Shown here: positions 52,247 to 61,563 of the stretch, piece by piece
Layout: the number at the start of each line of letters is the position of its first letter
Numbering within the stretch: the first letter of the stretch is position 1
Source of the DNA: Betaproteobacteria bacterium HGW-Betaproteobacteria-9
GTDB lineage: Bacteria > Pseudomonadota > Gammaproteobacteria > Burkholderiales > Burkholderiaceae_C
Assembly: GCA_002842215.1 (NCBI GenBank)
Contig: PHCC01000008.1
Span: 62,001 to 126,000, forward strand
Reading direction: 5' to 3'
DNA length: 64,000 nucleotides
The notes under the pieces: generated by a model
Databases searched by the model: none
Told to the model about the DNA's origin: nothing
What the model saw: only the letters and a program-made list of their open reading frames with translations
Program-made: the position numbers and the translations under genes

Positions 52247-52867
52247 ATGTCCTCACTGACCCTTTACACCAACCCCCAGTCCCGCGGCCGCATTGCGCAC
52301 TGGATGATGGAGGAACTCGGCGAGCCGTACGAGACCGTCTGGCTCGACTACGGCAGCACCATGAAGGGGCCGGACTACCTGGCGATCAACCCCATGGGCA
52401 AGGTGCCGGCGCTGCGCCATGGGGACGCGGTGGTGACCGAGGCCGCGGCCATCTGCGCCTACCTGGGCGACCGTTTCCCGGAGAAAGGCCTGATCCCGCC
52501 GCCCGGTTCGCCTGCCCGGGCCGACTACTTTCGCTGGCTGTTCTTCGCCGCCGGGCCGCTGGAGCAGGCCGCGGTGGCGCGCTCGCTGGGCTGGGAAGTG
52601 CCCGAGGGCCGCAGCGCCATGGTCGGCTTCGGTTGTTACGCCGACACGATGAACGCGCTGGAACTCGGGCTGAAGAAGGGGCCATATGTGTGCGGTGAGC
52701 AGTTCACCGCGGCCGATGTCTACGTGGGGTCGAGCGTGGTCTGGGGCCTGATGTTCGGCACCATCGAGAAGCGGTCAGTGTTCGAGGCCTACGCCGCACG
52801 GGTGCAGGCGCGGCCGGCTTCGTTGCGCGCGTCAAAGCTCAACGAGGCGCGTCTGAAAGCCGTCTGA
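52247..52867 (+). CDS. Glutathione S-transferase
   Basis: 206 residues. N-terminal thioredoxin-like domain with SRGRIAHWMMEEL and NPMGKVPALRHGD (the conserved cis-Pro and glutathione-binding Pro), then the helical domain (GLKKGPYVCGEQFTAADVYV). Start chosen at MSSLTLYTNPQS with CGGAGA upstream. Converges with the MFS gene. Substrate unknown. Confidence 0.88.
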   Translation: MSSLTLYTNPQSRGRIAHWMMEELGEPYETVWLDYGSTMKGPDYLAINPMGKVPALRHGDAVVTEAAAICAYLGDRFPEKGLIPPPGSPARADYFRWLFFAAGPLEQAAVARSLGWEVPEGRSAMVGFGCYADTMNALELGLKKGPYVCGEQFTAADVYVGSSVVWGLMFGTIEKRSVFEAYAARVQARPASLRASKLNEARLKAV

Positions 52868-52879
52868 AGCCGCAGCGTT

Positions 52880-54061
52880 TCAGGTCAGCCGGTCGAGCTC
52901 GCGGGTCGCCCACAGCAGAGCGATCAGCAGCAGCACCACCACCGGCATCACCGCGCCAAGCCCGACCCAGGTGGCCAGCAGGCCAAACGCGGCCGGGATG
53001 ACCGAGCCGCCCGCGTAGGCGGCCATCATCTGCCGGCCGATCACGGTGCGCGCCACGTCCGCCGGAAAGCGCCGCGCGGCTTCGTGCATCAGCGAGGGAA
53101 ACACCGGTGCGCAGCCCAGCCCCATGAGCACCAGGCCCGCCAGTGACAGCAACGCCGGCAAGCCGGGCAAGGCGAACAAAGCAGCGCCCGCCAGGGCCAG
53201 TGTGGCCCCGAGGCGCACCAGCCGCCGGTTGCCCAGGCGTTCCGAAACCAGACCCACGCCGAAGCGCCCCAGGGTGATGGAGCCGAAATACACCGAGACC
53301 CAGAAACCCGCCTCGGCCAGGCTGATGCCCCGGTTGTTGACGAGAATGCTGGCCGCCCAGAGGCCGGTGCCCATCTCGGCGGCCACGTAAAACAGGAAAC
53401 ACAGCGGTGCCAGCCACAGGGCGCGGGTCACGACCGGCTTGAACACTACAGGCGGCTCGCCGTCCGCAATGACGTCGGTCGGGTGGCTGCGTTCACGTCC
53501 CCAGAGCGACAACGTGGCCCAGAGCAGCGCAGCCAGCGTGAGCTGGGCCAGCCCGAGAGTGAGCACGCCGCGGGTCCAGCCGCCCGGACTGGCCAGCGCC
53601 AGGCCCATCACGGCCGGGCCGGTGGTGGCGCCCACGCCCCAGAAACCGTGCAGCCAGTTCATGTGGCGCGACGAGTAGTGCGCGGCGACGAAGTGGTTCA
53701 GGCTGGCATCGACCGCGCCGCCGCCCGCGCCCAGCGGAATGCCCAGCAGCACCAGCCAGGCAAACGAGGGCGCGACGGAGAAGCCCACCAGGGCCAGCGC
53801 GGTCATCAGGCAACTGGCCGCGACCACCACACCGGTGCCCACCCGCGCGACGATGCGCCCGGCAAAGCCCGCGCTGAGCGCGGCGCAGACCGTCATGGTG
53901 AGGGTCAGCACGCCCAGGGCCGCCAGGGGCTGGCCCATGTCCGCGCGCATCGCCGGCCAGATCACGCCCATGACGGCGTCGGGCAGCCCCAGGCTGACGA
54001 ACGACACGTAGACGATGGCGAGCAGGAGGAGGTGGACCAAGCGGCGGATTCCGGTGTGCAA
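52880..54061 (-). CDS. MFS transporter
   Basis: 393 residues with twelve membrane segments. Mostly Gly/Ala-rich helices. The N-terminal part resembles the FucP/BcsX-type sugar or unknown MFS subfamily (SLGLPDAVMGVIWPAMRADM). Substrate unknown. Confidence 0.85.
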   Translation of the reverse strand: MHTGIRRLVHLLLLAIVYVSFVSLGLPDAVMGVIWPAMRADMGQPLAALGVLTLTMTVCAALSAGFAGRIVARVGTGVVVAASCLMTALALVGFSVAPSFAWLVLLGIPLGAGGGAVDASLNHFVAAHYSSRHMNWLHGFWGVGATTGPAVMGLALASPGGWTRGVLTLGLAQLTLAALLWATLSLWGRERSHPTDVIADGEPPVVFKPVVTRALWLAPLCFLFYVAAEMGTGLWAASILVNNRGISLAEAGFWVSVYFGSITLGRFGVGLVSERLGNRRLVRLGATLALAGAALFALPGLPALLSLAGLVLMGLGCAPVFPSLMHEAARRFPADVARTVIGRQMMAAYAGGSVIPAAFGLLATWVGLGAVMPVVVLLLIALLWATRELDRLT

Positions 54062-54088
54062 AGAGGCCGGCGTGACCCGGTGCCAGGG

Positions 54089-55513
54089 TCAGTGCGGCAG
54101 CACGCGACCGGGGTTCAGCAGGTTCTGAGGGTCCAGCGCCTGTTTGATGGCGCGCATCAGGGCCAGTGCGACCGGGTCCTTGTAGTGCGGCAGCTTGTCG
54201 ACCTTGAGGCTGCCCACGCCGTGTTCGGCGCTGATGGAGCCGTCAAAGCGGGCGACCGCGTCGAACACCAGGGTGTTCACGTGCGCTTCCTGCTCACGCA
54301 GGAAGGCCTTGGGGTCGCCGTCGGCGGGCGCCTGCACGTTGTAGTGCAGGTTGCCGTCGCCCAGGTGGCCGAAGTTGACCAGGCGCACGCCGGGGATCTC
54401 GCGCTCCAGCAGGGCGTCGGTCTCAGCGCAGAAAGCCGGGATGCTGGACACCGGGATGCTGATGTCGTGTTTGATGTTCAGGCCTTCTTCGGCCTGCGCC
54501 AGCGGGATGCTCTCGCGAATGTGCCAGAGCTGGTGCGCCTGTTGCAGGCTCTCGGCCACCACGGCGTCGCTCACCACGCCGTTCTCGAAAGCGGTTTCGA
54601 GCAGGCGCTCGAACTGCGCGCGCGCGTGTTCTTCGGATTCACTGTCGCTGTTTTCCAGCAAGACACAGTAGGGCGTGTCTTCCCAGAGCGGCACGCGCTG
54701 CTGCGGGAAGTGTTTGGCCACCAGGCTCAGCGCGAACTGACCCATGACTTCGAAGCCGGTCAGGCCCGCACCCAGGTGCTGGTGCGCCAGGCCCAGCAAG
54801 GCCACTGCCGATTCCAGACTGGGCACGGCGGCCCAGGCGGTGAGCTGCGCGGCGGGCAGCGGGTAGAGCTTCATGGTCGCCGCGGTGATGACGCCGAGCG
54901 TGCCCTCGCTGCCGACGAAGAGGTCGCGCAGGTCGTAGCCGGTGTTGTCCTTGCGTAGACCGGTCAGGCCGTGCCACACGTCGCCTTGCGCGGTGACCAC
55001 TTCCAGGCCCAGGCAGAGGTCGCGCGCGTTGCCGTAACGCACCACCTGCGTGCCGCCGGCGTTGGTGGCGAGGTTGCCGCCGATGGTGCAGCTTCCTTCG
55101 GCTGCGAGCGAGAGCGGGAACAGGAAGCCGGCCTGTTCGGCGGCTTCCTGCAGCGCCTGCAGCACGCAGCCGGCATCGACCGTCATGGTGAGGTTGGCAC
55201 CGTCGATGGCGCGCACCCGGTTCATGCGCGTGAGCGACAGCACGACCTGCGTGCCGCTGTCATCGGGCACCGAGCCCACCACCAGACCGGTGTTGCCGCC
55301 CTGCGGAACGATCGATGCGCCGGCCGCCGCACAGGCTTTCACCACCTCAGACACTTCGCCGGTGTTGCCAGGGCGCACCACGGCCAGTGCACGACCACGC
55401 GCGCGCTGGCGCCAGTCGTTTTCCCAGGCGCTCAGATCGGTGGTCGGGTCGTCGTGCGTGAGCACGTGGGGTGCTCCAACGATGGCCCGAAGTTGGTCAA
55501 GCAGCGCGTTCAT
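54089..55513 (-). CDS. FAD-linked oxidase (GlcD/D-lactate dehydrogenase-like)
   Basis: 474 residues. FAD_binding_4 domain with VPQGGNTGLVVGSVPD and CTIGGNLATNAGG. The C-terminal FAD-oxidase domain has NFGHLGDGNLHYNV and SAEHGVGSLKVDKL. These match the D-2-hydroxyacid dehydrogenase family (glycolate, D-lactate or D-2-hydroxyglutarate). Start at MNALLDQLRAIVG; longer frames are not supported. Start overlaps the DUF2069 gene end by four bases. Confidence 0.88.
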   Translation of the reverse strand: MNALLDQLRAIVGAPHVLTHDDPTTDLSAWENDWRQRARGRALAVVRPGNTGEVSEVVKACAAAGASIVPQGGNTGLVVGSVPDDSGTQVVLSLTRMNRVRAIDGANLTMTVDAGCVLQALQEAAEQAGFLFPLSLAAEGSCTIGGNLATNAGGTQVVRYGNARDLCLGLEVVTAQGDVWHGLTGLRKDNTGYDLRDLFVGSEGTLGVITAATMKLYPLPAAQLTAWAAVPSLESAVALLGLAHQHLGAGLTGFEVMGQFALSLVAKHFPQQRVPLWEDTPYCVLLENSDSESEEHARAQFERLLETAFENGVVSDAVVAESLQQAHQLWHIRESIPLAQAEEGLNIKHDISIPVSSIPAFCAETDALLEREIPGVRLVNFGHLGDGNLHYNVQAPADGDPKAFLREQEAHVNTLVFDAVARFDGSISAEHGVGSLKVDKLPHYKDPVALALMRAIKQALDPQNLLNPGRVLPH

Positions 55514-55986
55514 GTGCGGGGTGTGGCAGCAGGGTTGACGGGATCGGCCGCGGCGCCGGTGGCGGCTGCGTGGCGGGCCTTGTCGGCGGCCACGGCTTCG
55601 TGGCCTGCTGCACGCTGGCGGATGCGCACATGCAGCGCGCAAGCCACGAACAGCGCCACACACAGCAGCACCTCGATGCCGGCCAGCACGGCTGAGAGGC
55701 CGCTGTCGCTGGTGGCACGCACCGCGCCTTCGGTGAAGTAGACCCACACCAGCAGGCTGAGCCAGCGGTAGGTGTACATGCGGTTCTTCAGCAGCCCGGC
55801 CAGTGGGATCGTGAGCGGCAGCACCTTGAGCACCAGCCAGGAACCGCCCGGGCGCAACGGCGCGAGCCAGAGTTCCCAGGCCAGGCAGAGCACGATCAGG
55901 CCGAGCAGGCTGCCCACGGCGAGCCAGCGGGTGAACGAGACGGCGGGCGAAGCGGGCGACGAAGGGGTGTGCAGGGCGGCGGGCAT
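55510..55986 (-). CDS. DUF2069 membrane protein
   Basis: 158 residues. Four hydrophobic segments, with PLRPGGSWLVLKVLPLTIPL and KNRMYTYRWLSLLVWVYFTE, the DUF2069 hallmarks. Ala-rich tail. Function unknown. Overlaps the FAD-oxidase start by four bases and diverges from yihY. Confidence 0.82.
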   Translation of the reverse strand: MPAALHTPSSPASPAVSFTRWLAVGSLLGLIVLCLAWELWLAPLRPGGSWLVLKVLPLTIPLAGLLKNRMYTYRWLSLLVWVYFTEGAVRATSDSGLSAVLAGIEVLLCVALFVACALHVRIRQRAAGHEAVAADKARHAAATGAAADPVNPAATPRT

Positions 55987-56055
55987 GGAGGGGGGAGGTT
56001 GGCGGGACAGCGGCACAGGAGGTGGCCCCCGAGGACAATCTGGGATGATACCGGG

Positions 56056-57297
56056 ATGACCCTGAATGAGCGCCTGCGGGCGATGGAAACCTTTCTGCGC
56101 GAGCTGTGGGAAGACACGCTGAAATTTCCCTGGCGCAACACCGCCATCACGCTGCGCGAGCGCTTCCGCGAAGACCGCCTGGGCGTCACCGCTTCGAGCC
56201 TGACCTTCACCACCACCATCTCGCTGGTGCCGCTGTTCACCGTGGCGCTGGCGATCTTCAGCGCTTTCCCGATGTTCGCCCGCCTGCAGGTCACGCTGCA
56301 AGGCTGGCTGGTCAAGAGCCTGATCCCGGACAACATCGCCAAGCAGGTGCTCAGTTCGCTCAACCAGTTTGCGGCCAAGGCCGGGCAGATGGGCTGGGCC
56401 GGTGCGCTGGTGCTGCTGGTGACCGCGCTGGCGCTGATCCTTACCATCGACCGCAAGCTCAACGACATCTGGCGCGTGCGCCAGGCGCGCCCACTCACGC
56501 AGCGCATCCTGGTCTACTGGGCGGTGCTCACGCTGGGGCCGCTGTTGCTGGCCGCCAGTCTCACGGTCACCTCCTACGCCCTGACCGCTTCGCGCGGCAT
56601 GGTCTCGGCGCTGCCGGGCGGCGTGAGCCTGCTGCTGGACACGGTGCAGTTTGCGCTGGTGGTGGGCGGCCTCGCGGCCTTGTACCGCTATGTGCCGAAC
56701 ACCCATGTGCGCTGGGGCCATGCGCTGATCGGTGGCCTGTTCGTGGCCAGCGGCCTGGAGCTGGCCAAGGAAGTGCTGGCCTGGTACCTCGCCCAGGTGC
56801 CGACGTATTCGGTGGTCTATGGCACCTTCGCCACGGTGCCGATCCTGCTGGTGTGGTTCTACGTGGCCTGGGTGATCGTGTTGCTGGGCGCGGTGGTGAC
56901 GGCTTACTTGCCCAGCCTGCTCGCCGGCATTGCGCGGCGCGGCGACTCACCGGGATGGAGCTTCCAGCTCGCGCTGGAGGCGTTGGAACAGCTGCATCAG
57001 GCGCGGGGCGCGGCGCAGAAAGGGTGCAGCCTTGAACAACTGGCGCAAACGCTGCGCGTGGAGGCGCTGCAACTGGAGGAACCGGTGGCCACCCTCGTGG
57101 CGCTGGACTGGCTGGGGCGGCTCGACGAAGACGATGAACGTTACGTGTTGCTGATCGATCCGGCGCAGACGCCAGTGGCACCGCTGGCCGAGCGCCTGCT
57201 GTTGGCCCGAGAGGCCGGCACCAGCCGCTTCTGGGCCGAGAGCCGGCTGGGCGAACTTACGGTGGCTCAGGCGCTGGTGGTGCCGTCGGTGCCCTGA
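56056..57297 (+). CDS. YihY/BrkB-family membrane protein
   Basis: 413 residues from MTLNERLRAMETFLRELWED. Six membrane helices typical of YihY (LTFTTTISLVPLFTVALAIF, then YGTFATVPILLVWFYVAWVI). The C-terminal ~110 residues form a soluble helical domain, as in betaproteobacterial versions. Despite old annotations it is not an RNase. Its 3' end overlaps the convergent P450 gene by 31 bp. Confidence 0.9.
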   Translation: MTLNERLRAMETFLRELWEDTLKFPWRNTAITLRERFREDRLGVTASSLTFTTTISLVPLFTVALAIFSAFPMFARLQVTLQGWLVKSLIPDNIAKQVLSSLNQFAAKAGQMGWAGALVLLVTALALILTIDRKLNDIWRVRQARPLTQRILVYWAVLTLGPLLLAASLTVTSYALTASRGMVSALPGGVSLLLDTVQFALVVGGLAALYRYVPNTHVRWGHALIGGLFVASGLELAKEVLAWYLAQVPTYSVVYGTFATVPILLVWFYVAWVIVLLGAVVTAYLPSLLAGIARRGDSPGWSFQLALEALEQLHQARGAAQKGCSLEQLAQTLRVEALQLEEPVATLVALDWLGRLDEDDERYVLLIDPAQTPVAPLAERLLLAREAGTSRFWAESRLGELTVAQALVVPSVP

Positions 57298-58580
57298 GCG
57301 GTGGTGAACGGCGCGTTCAGGAAGCCGCGAAACCGCGCCCGCCCGCCCCGCGTGGGCGTTTCGTTCAAACGGTAGTCCGGGAAGCGCTGCAGGAACCGAC
57401 CAATGGCAATGCGCCCCTCCAGCCGCGCCAGACTCAGGCCCGCGCACTGGTGGATGCCGAAACCAAACGCCAGGTGTTTGTTGACAGCCCTCCGCAGGTC
57501 CAGCGTTTCGGGGGCAGGGAACTGCGCCGGATCGCGGTTGGCCGCGCCGATGCACAGGGTGACCAGCGCGCCCTCGGGCAGCACCACACCGCCGACCTGT
57601 GTGGCTTTCAGGGCCCGCCGGTTGCCGAGCTGGTTGGACGATTCGAAGCGCAGGAACTCATCCACCGCCAGCGTCAGCACCTGTTCCTGCGCGGCGGCAT
57701 CGCTGGCCGTGGCCCGCAGATCGGTCAGCAACTGCGCCCGCGCCGCCGGGAACTCCTGCAGCAGGATCAGACCGTTGCCGATCAGGTTGGTGGTGGTCTC
57801 GTGGCCGGCGTTGAGCAGGAAGATGCAGTTCTGCAGCAGCTCGACCTCGCTGAGTTTTTCACCGTCGACCTCGCCCTGGATCAGGCGCGTGAGCACGTCG
57901 TGATCGGGGTCGCCGGGGTGCAGCCGCCGGTGCGCCACCAGCGTGCGCAGGTACACCAGCATCTCGCTCACGCTCTGGTTGCCCAGCGCGTGCTGGGCCG
58001 GTGTCACCACCGGTTCGAGCGCGCCCAGGATGGCGAGCGACCAGGCGCGCAGCGGCCCGCGGTCTTCATGCGGCACGCCGAGCAGGTTGCCGATGATCTC
58101 CACGGGAATGGCCGAGGCGAAATCTTCGATCAGGTCGCCGCCGCCCTGCGCTTCAAGCCGGTCCAGCAGGCTGTCGACCAGGGTCACCAGACCGGGCTCC
58201 ATGTCGGCGATGGCACGGCGCGTGAGCGCGCCCATGATGAGCTTGCGCACGCGGGTGTGCAGCGGCGGGTCGTTGAACACCAGGCTGGTGGTGTGGTGCT
58301 CGAACAGCGGTGAATCCGCGCCGTACTTGGGCGCGAACTCCACGTGCTTGTCGGAACTGAAAGTGGCCGCGTCGCGGTACACCGCCACCAGGTCGGCGTA
58401 GCGGGTGAGGAACACCGAGCCGTCGGGCATGTGGCGCACCGGCTCGTGCTCGCGCAGCGCGGCGTAGACCGGGTAGGGGTTGGCCAGGAAGTCGGCTGGC
58501 AGGGTGCGCAGGTCGAAGGCGGTGGCGATCTCGTGCGCCCGCGCCGCGCTCAGGGGTGGGGTGATCTGGTCTTGAAACAT
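57267..58580 (-). CDS. Cytochrome P450
   Basis: 437 residues from MFQDQITPPLSAARAHEIAT. I-helix AGHETTTNLIGNGL, ExxR motif in EFLRFESSNQLGNR, heme-cysteine loop FGFGIHQCAGLSLARLEG. A soluble bacterial class I type. No ferredoxin or reductase gene is adjacent. Substrate unknown. Confidence 0.92.
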   Translation of the reverse strand: MFQDQITPPLSAARAHEIATAFDLRTLPADFLANPYPVYAALREHEPVRHMPDGSVFLTRYADLVAVYRDAATFSSDKHVEFAPKYGADSPLFEHHTTSLVFNDPPLHTRVRKLIMGALTRRAIADMEPGLVTLVDSLLDRLEAQGGGDLIEDFASAIPVEIIGNLLGVPHEDRGPLRAWSLAILGALEPVVTPAQHALGNQSVSEMLVYLRTLVAHRRLHPGDPDHDVLTRLIQGEVDGEKLSEVELLQNCIFLLNAGHETTTNLIGNGLILLQEFPAARAQLLTDLRATASDAAAQEQVLTLAVDEFLRFESSNQLGNRRALKATQVGGVVLPEGALVTLCIGAANRDPAQFPAPETLDLRRAVNKHLAFGFGIHQCAGLSLARLEGRIAIGRFLQRFPDYRLNETPTRGGRARFRGFLNAPFTTAQGTDGTTSA

Positions 58581-58647
58581 GGTGCGGCCATTGTGGCGGC
58601 GGGTGGTGAAACGCGGGTGCTGGTTTTCCCGCCAGACCACACCGAAG

Positions 58648-60168
58648 TCAGGCCCGCCGCAATACCGGCGGTGTCGGGTCGGCGGTGGGGCGCTCCAGCA
58701 TCTGGCGCGCGATCTCGCCGATGCGCGCCAGGGCCTGCATGGTGATGGCGTTCCAGGGGCCGGAGAAGTTCAGCCGCAGGCAGTTGCGGTAGCGGTCGGT
58801 GGCGGTGAACAGCTCGCCCGGGCCGAAGGTGATGCCTTCGCTGGCGCAGCGTTTGAAGAGGTCCATGCTGGCGATCGCCGGATGCAGCTCCAGCCAGAGC
58901 GTGTCGCCCGACGGCGGATTGCTCACCCGCGTTCCCGGGGGGAAATGGTGGGCGATCAGGTGCCGCGCCTCGTGGCGGCGTTGCCGCATGGACGCCGTGA
59001 GTCGGCGCAGGTGGGCTTCGTAGCTGCCCTGGGTCAGCAGATCGGCCAGTGCCTCCTCCAGCACCACGTTGGTGGCGGCGCCCTGCAGCCGCTTGTGGGT
59101 GGCGACGGCATCGCGCCAGCGACCGGCCTCGACCCAGCCCAGGCGGATCCCCGGCGTCAGTGTCTTCGCAAACGATCCGCAGACCATGACGTTGCCTTCG
59201 GTGTCCCAGGACTTGGCGGCTTTGCGCCGCTCGTCGCCGGACAACAGGTCGTTGAACACCACGTCTTCGATCAGGGGCACACGCCGCTGGGCCAGCAGCT
59301 TGACGAGCCGCTGTTTGGCCGCCAGCGGCATGACCGAGCCCAGCGGGTTGGACAACGTGGGCGCGGCCAGCACGGCCTTGACGGGTTGCGTGTCCAGCGC
59401 CAGTTCCAGCGCGGGCAGCGAGAGGCCGGTTGCCGGGTGGGTGGGAATCTCCAGCACCCGCAGGCCCAGGGATTCGATCAGGTCGAGGTAGCCAAAAAAA
59501 GTGGGCGACTCGAGCGCCACCACGTCCCCCGGTTGTGTGACCGCGCGCAGGCACAGGCTCACAGCCTGCGTGCAACTGGCGGTGATCACGATGTCATTGG
59601 CGTCCAGCGCGCAGCCCAACTGCAGGGCGCGCTGGGCGACCGCCTGACGCAGCGCGGGCCGTCCGGCATCGGCCTTGTTGTATTCGGTCAGGCTGTGCCG
59701 GTGCACCCGCGAAGCACGGCCGATGGCCACCCGCAGACGGTCCTCGTCAAACAGCTCGCTGCTTTGCGGGGTGAAACCACCAAACGTCGCCCGGTCGCCG
59801 GGCTGGTGCAGCATGGCGAAGGCCTCGGAACGGCTTTGCCGCTCCAGCAGAAAGCTGCGCTGGGGCGGTGCGCTCAGGCCGGGCTGGGCGATGCGCTGGG
59901 CGCGTTTCACGAAGTAGCCCGCCTTGGGGCGCGCCTGCGCGAGGCCCTGCTCTTCGAGCTGGCGGTAGGCCTGCATCGCGGTGGAGATGGACACGCCCTG
60001 CGCCAGCGCCGTGGCCCGCACAGACGGCAGGCGCTGACCGACCTTGAACGCACCGCTGTGGATCAGCTGCACCAGTGTCTGCGCGATCTGCTGGTACAGC
60101 GGCAGGGCGGGGACCGGTTCGACCGACGGGGCCGGACACAGCGCGAGCGTGGAAGGGGGCGCGGGCAT
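58648..60168 (-). CDS. MocR-type transcriptional regulator with aminotransferase domain
   Basis: 506 residues. GntR winged helix (RLPSVRATALAQGVSISTAM, then QAYRQLEEQGL) is joined to a fold-type I PLP aminotransferase-like domain with the pyridoxal lysine in GSFAKTLTPGIRLGW. MocR regulators sense PLP or amino acids. The divergent DUF2917 gene and the direct repeats between them suggest an autoregulated or divergent control region. A plain aminotransferase with accessory HTH is the alternative. Confidence 0.9.
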   Translation of the reverse strand: MPAPPSTLALCPAPSVEPVPALPLYQQIAQTLVQLIHSGAFKVGQRLPSVRATALAQGVSISTAMQAYRQLEEQGLAQARPKAGYFVKRAQRIAQPGLSAPPQRSFLLERQSRSEAFAMLHQPGDRATFGGFTPQSSELFDEDRLRVAIGRASRVHRHSLTEYNKADAGRPALRQAVAQRALQLGCALDANDIVITASCTQAVSLCLRAVTQPGDVVALESPTFFGYLDLIESLGLRVLEIPTHPATGLSLPALELALDTQPVKAVLAAPTLSNPLGSVMPLAAKQRLVKLLAQRRVPLIEDVVFNDLLSGDERRKAAKSWDTEGNVMVCGSFAKTLTPGIRLGWVEAGRWRDAVATHKRLQGAATNVVLEEALADLLTQGSYEAHLRRLTASMRQRRHEARHLIAHHFPPGTRVSNPPSGDTLWLELHPAIASMDLFKRCASEGITFGPGELFTATDRYRNCLRLNFSGPWNAITMQALARIGEIARQMLERPTADPTPPVLRRA

Positions 60169-60231
60169 GGCGTTTCCATGCTAACCGAGTAGCCAGCCCA
60201 CACGAGGCGCCCAGGCGCGTTGGTGACCGGT

Positions 60232-60271
60232 ACAGATGGGCCCCAAAGAGACCACACAGATGGTGCCAAAA
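60232..60271. promoter_or_regulatory. Direct repeats, possible MocR operator
   Basis: ACAGATGGGCCCCAAA (60232-60247) and ACAGATGGTGCCAAAA (60256-60271) match in 13 of 16 positions at a 24-bp interval. MocR/PdxR regulators typically bind direct repeats in divergent regions. Confidence 0.45.
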
Positions 60272-60364
60272 GCGCGTCTGGTGCACACAAGCTGGGCGAT
60301 CTGTGTGTCTGTTCCGGCAGGGCTCAAACAGGGACAGTGGAGCCTCATCCACAGGAGGCCCGCC

Positions 60365-60736
60365 ATGCACCCCACCGCCCAAACCACCCGCTTGTTGCCG
60401 CGCCAGACGCGCATGATCGACGCCAGCGCCGGTATGCGCCTGCGGGTGGTCAGCGGTCATTTCTGGCTGACCCAGCCGAACGCCGCGCAGGACCTGTTTC
60501 TCGGCCCCGGCGCCAGCATCGACCTGTTGCAGGACTGGGTACTGATCGGCGCGGACGCGGGGCCCCGCCCGTCCGAGGACGCGCCGGCTTGCTACAGCGA
60601 GTACCTGCTGATGCCGCTGGTGGAGCCGGTGTCGCGCCATGGCTGGAGCGTCTCAGCCTGGCGCACATGGCGGCGATGGGCTCGGCAGGCTGTGGCGGCG
60701 ACCCGCAACGCCTGGCCGAGCGCCTTCGCCAAATGA
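60365..60736 (+). CDS. DUF2917 protein
   Basis: 123 residues from MHPTAQTTRLL with AGGAGG upstream. The central pattern MRLRVVSGHFWLTQPNAAQD plus LFLGPGASIDL is typical of DUF2917, a small beta-rich domain of unknown function common in Burkholderiales. The C terminus is basic and aromatic. Divergent from the MocR gene. Confidence 0.8.
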   Translation: MHPTAQTTRLLPRQTRMIDASAGMRLRVVSGHFWLTQPNAAQDLFLGPGASIDLLQDWVLIGADAGPRPSEDAPACYSEYLLMPLVEPVSRHGWSVSAWRTWRRWARQAVAATRNAWPSAFAK

Positions 60737-60739
60737 GCC

Positions 60740-61561
60740 TCAGCGGCACCGCAGGAAGTCGCGGATGGCGAACAGCGTGGCGTCGGGCGTTTCCGTCATC
60801 TGGTGGTGACCGACCGGCAGGTTCTCCATCCGCACGGCCTTGCCCGCCGCCTGGGCGGCCTTGATCAGACCCTGCGCGGCTCTGGGTTGTGTCATCTGGT
60901 CCTGGGCGCCGAGCAGGAACAGCACCGGGCAGGTGATGGCCGCGATGGCCTGCTCGCCATTCGCATACGTGTCGCAGGCCACGAAGCCGCGGTGGAACAC
61001 ATTCACCTTCGAGTTGCTGGCCAGCACCCGCCGGCCCAGCGCCATGCTCGCGCCGTAGACCCAGGTGCCGGGGCCGAGCGCCGAGGGCGGCGCGGCGAGG
61101 GTGGAGCGCGAGAACACGTTGACCATGGTCAGTGCCTTCATGGGCTCGTTCAGCGATGCCTCGATGAGTGCCGCCGATACCTTCATGGGGTAGGCCGTAC
61201 CCACCAGCACCAGGTGGCTCACGCGGTCTTTCAGCCGGGACGCGGCTTCGAGCGCGATCAGCGAGCCCCAGCTGTGGCCGACCAGCGCCGCGGACGGCAC
61301 ACCCGCCGCGTCGAGCAGGGTGGCGATGAAGTCCGCGGCTTCTTCGACCGAAGAAGGCGCTTCACCGCCGCTCTTGCAATGCCCGGGCAGGTCGACCGCG
61401 AGCACGTTGAAGCCGTGGTTGGCGAGGTAGCGGGTCTGCAAAATCCAGACGCTGTGGTCGTTGAGAACGCCGTGGATGAAGACCACGGTGGGTTTGGCGG
61501 CATCGAAGGCTTTTCCACCGGTGTAGCAGTAGGTCTTGGCGCCGTTGACGGTGAGGTACAT
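60740..61561 (-). CDS. Alpha/beta hydrolase
   Basis: 273 residues. Oxyanion region VFIHGVLNDHSVW, nucleophile elbow GHSWGS, catalytic Asp in LLGAQDQMTQP, and His in LPVGHHQMTETP. Esterase or hydrolase; substrate unknown. It lies 2 bp downstream of metY, so it is co-transcribed. Confidence 0.88.
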   Translation of the reverse strand: MYLTVNGAKTYCYTGGKAFDAAKPTVVFIHGVLNDHSVWILQTRYLANHGFNVLAVDLPGHCKSGGEAPSSVEEAADFIATLLDAAGVPSAALVGHSWGSLIALEAASRLKDRVSHLVLVGTAYPMKVSAALIEASLNEPMKALTMVNVFSRSTLAAPPSALGPGTWVYGASMALGRRVLASNSKVNVFHRGFVACDTYANGEQAIAAITCPVLFLLGAQDQMTQPRAAQGLIKAAQAAGKAVRMENLPVGHHQMTETPDATLFAIRDFLRCR

Positions 61562-61563
61562 GG

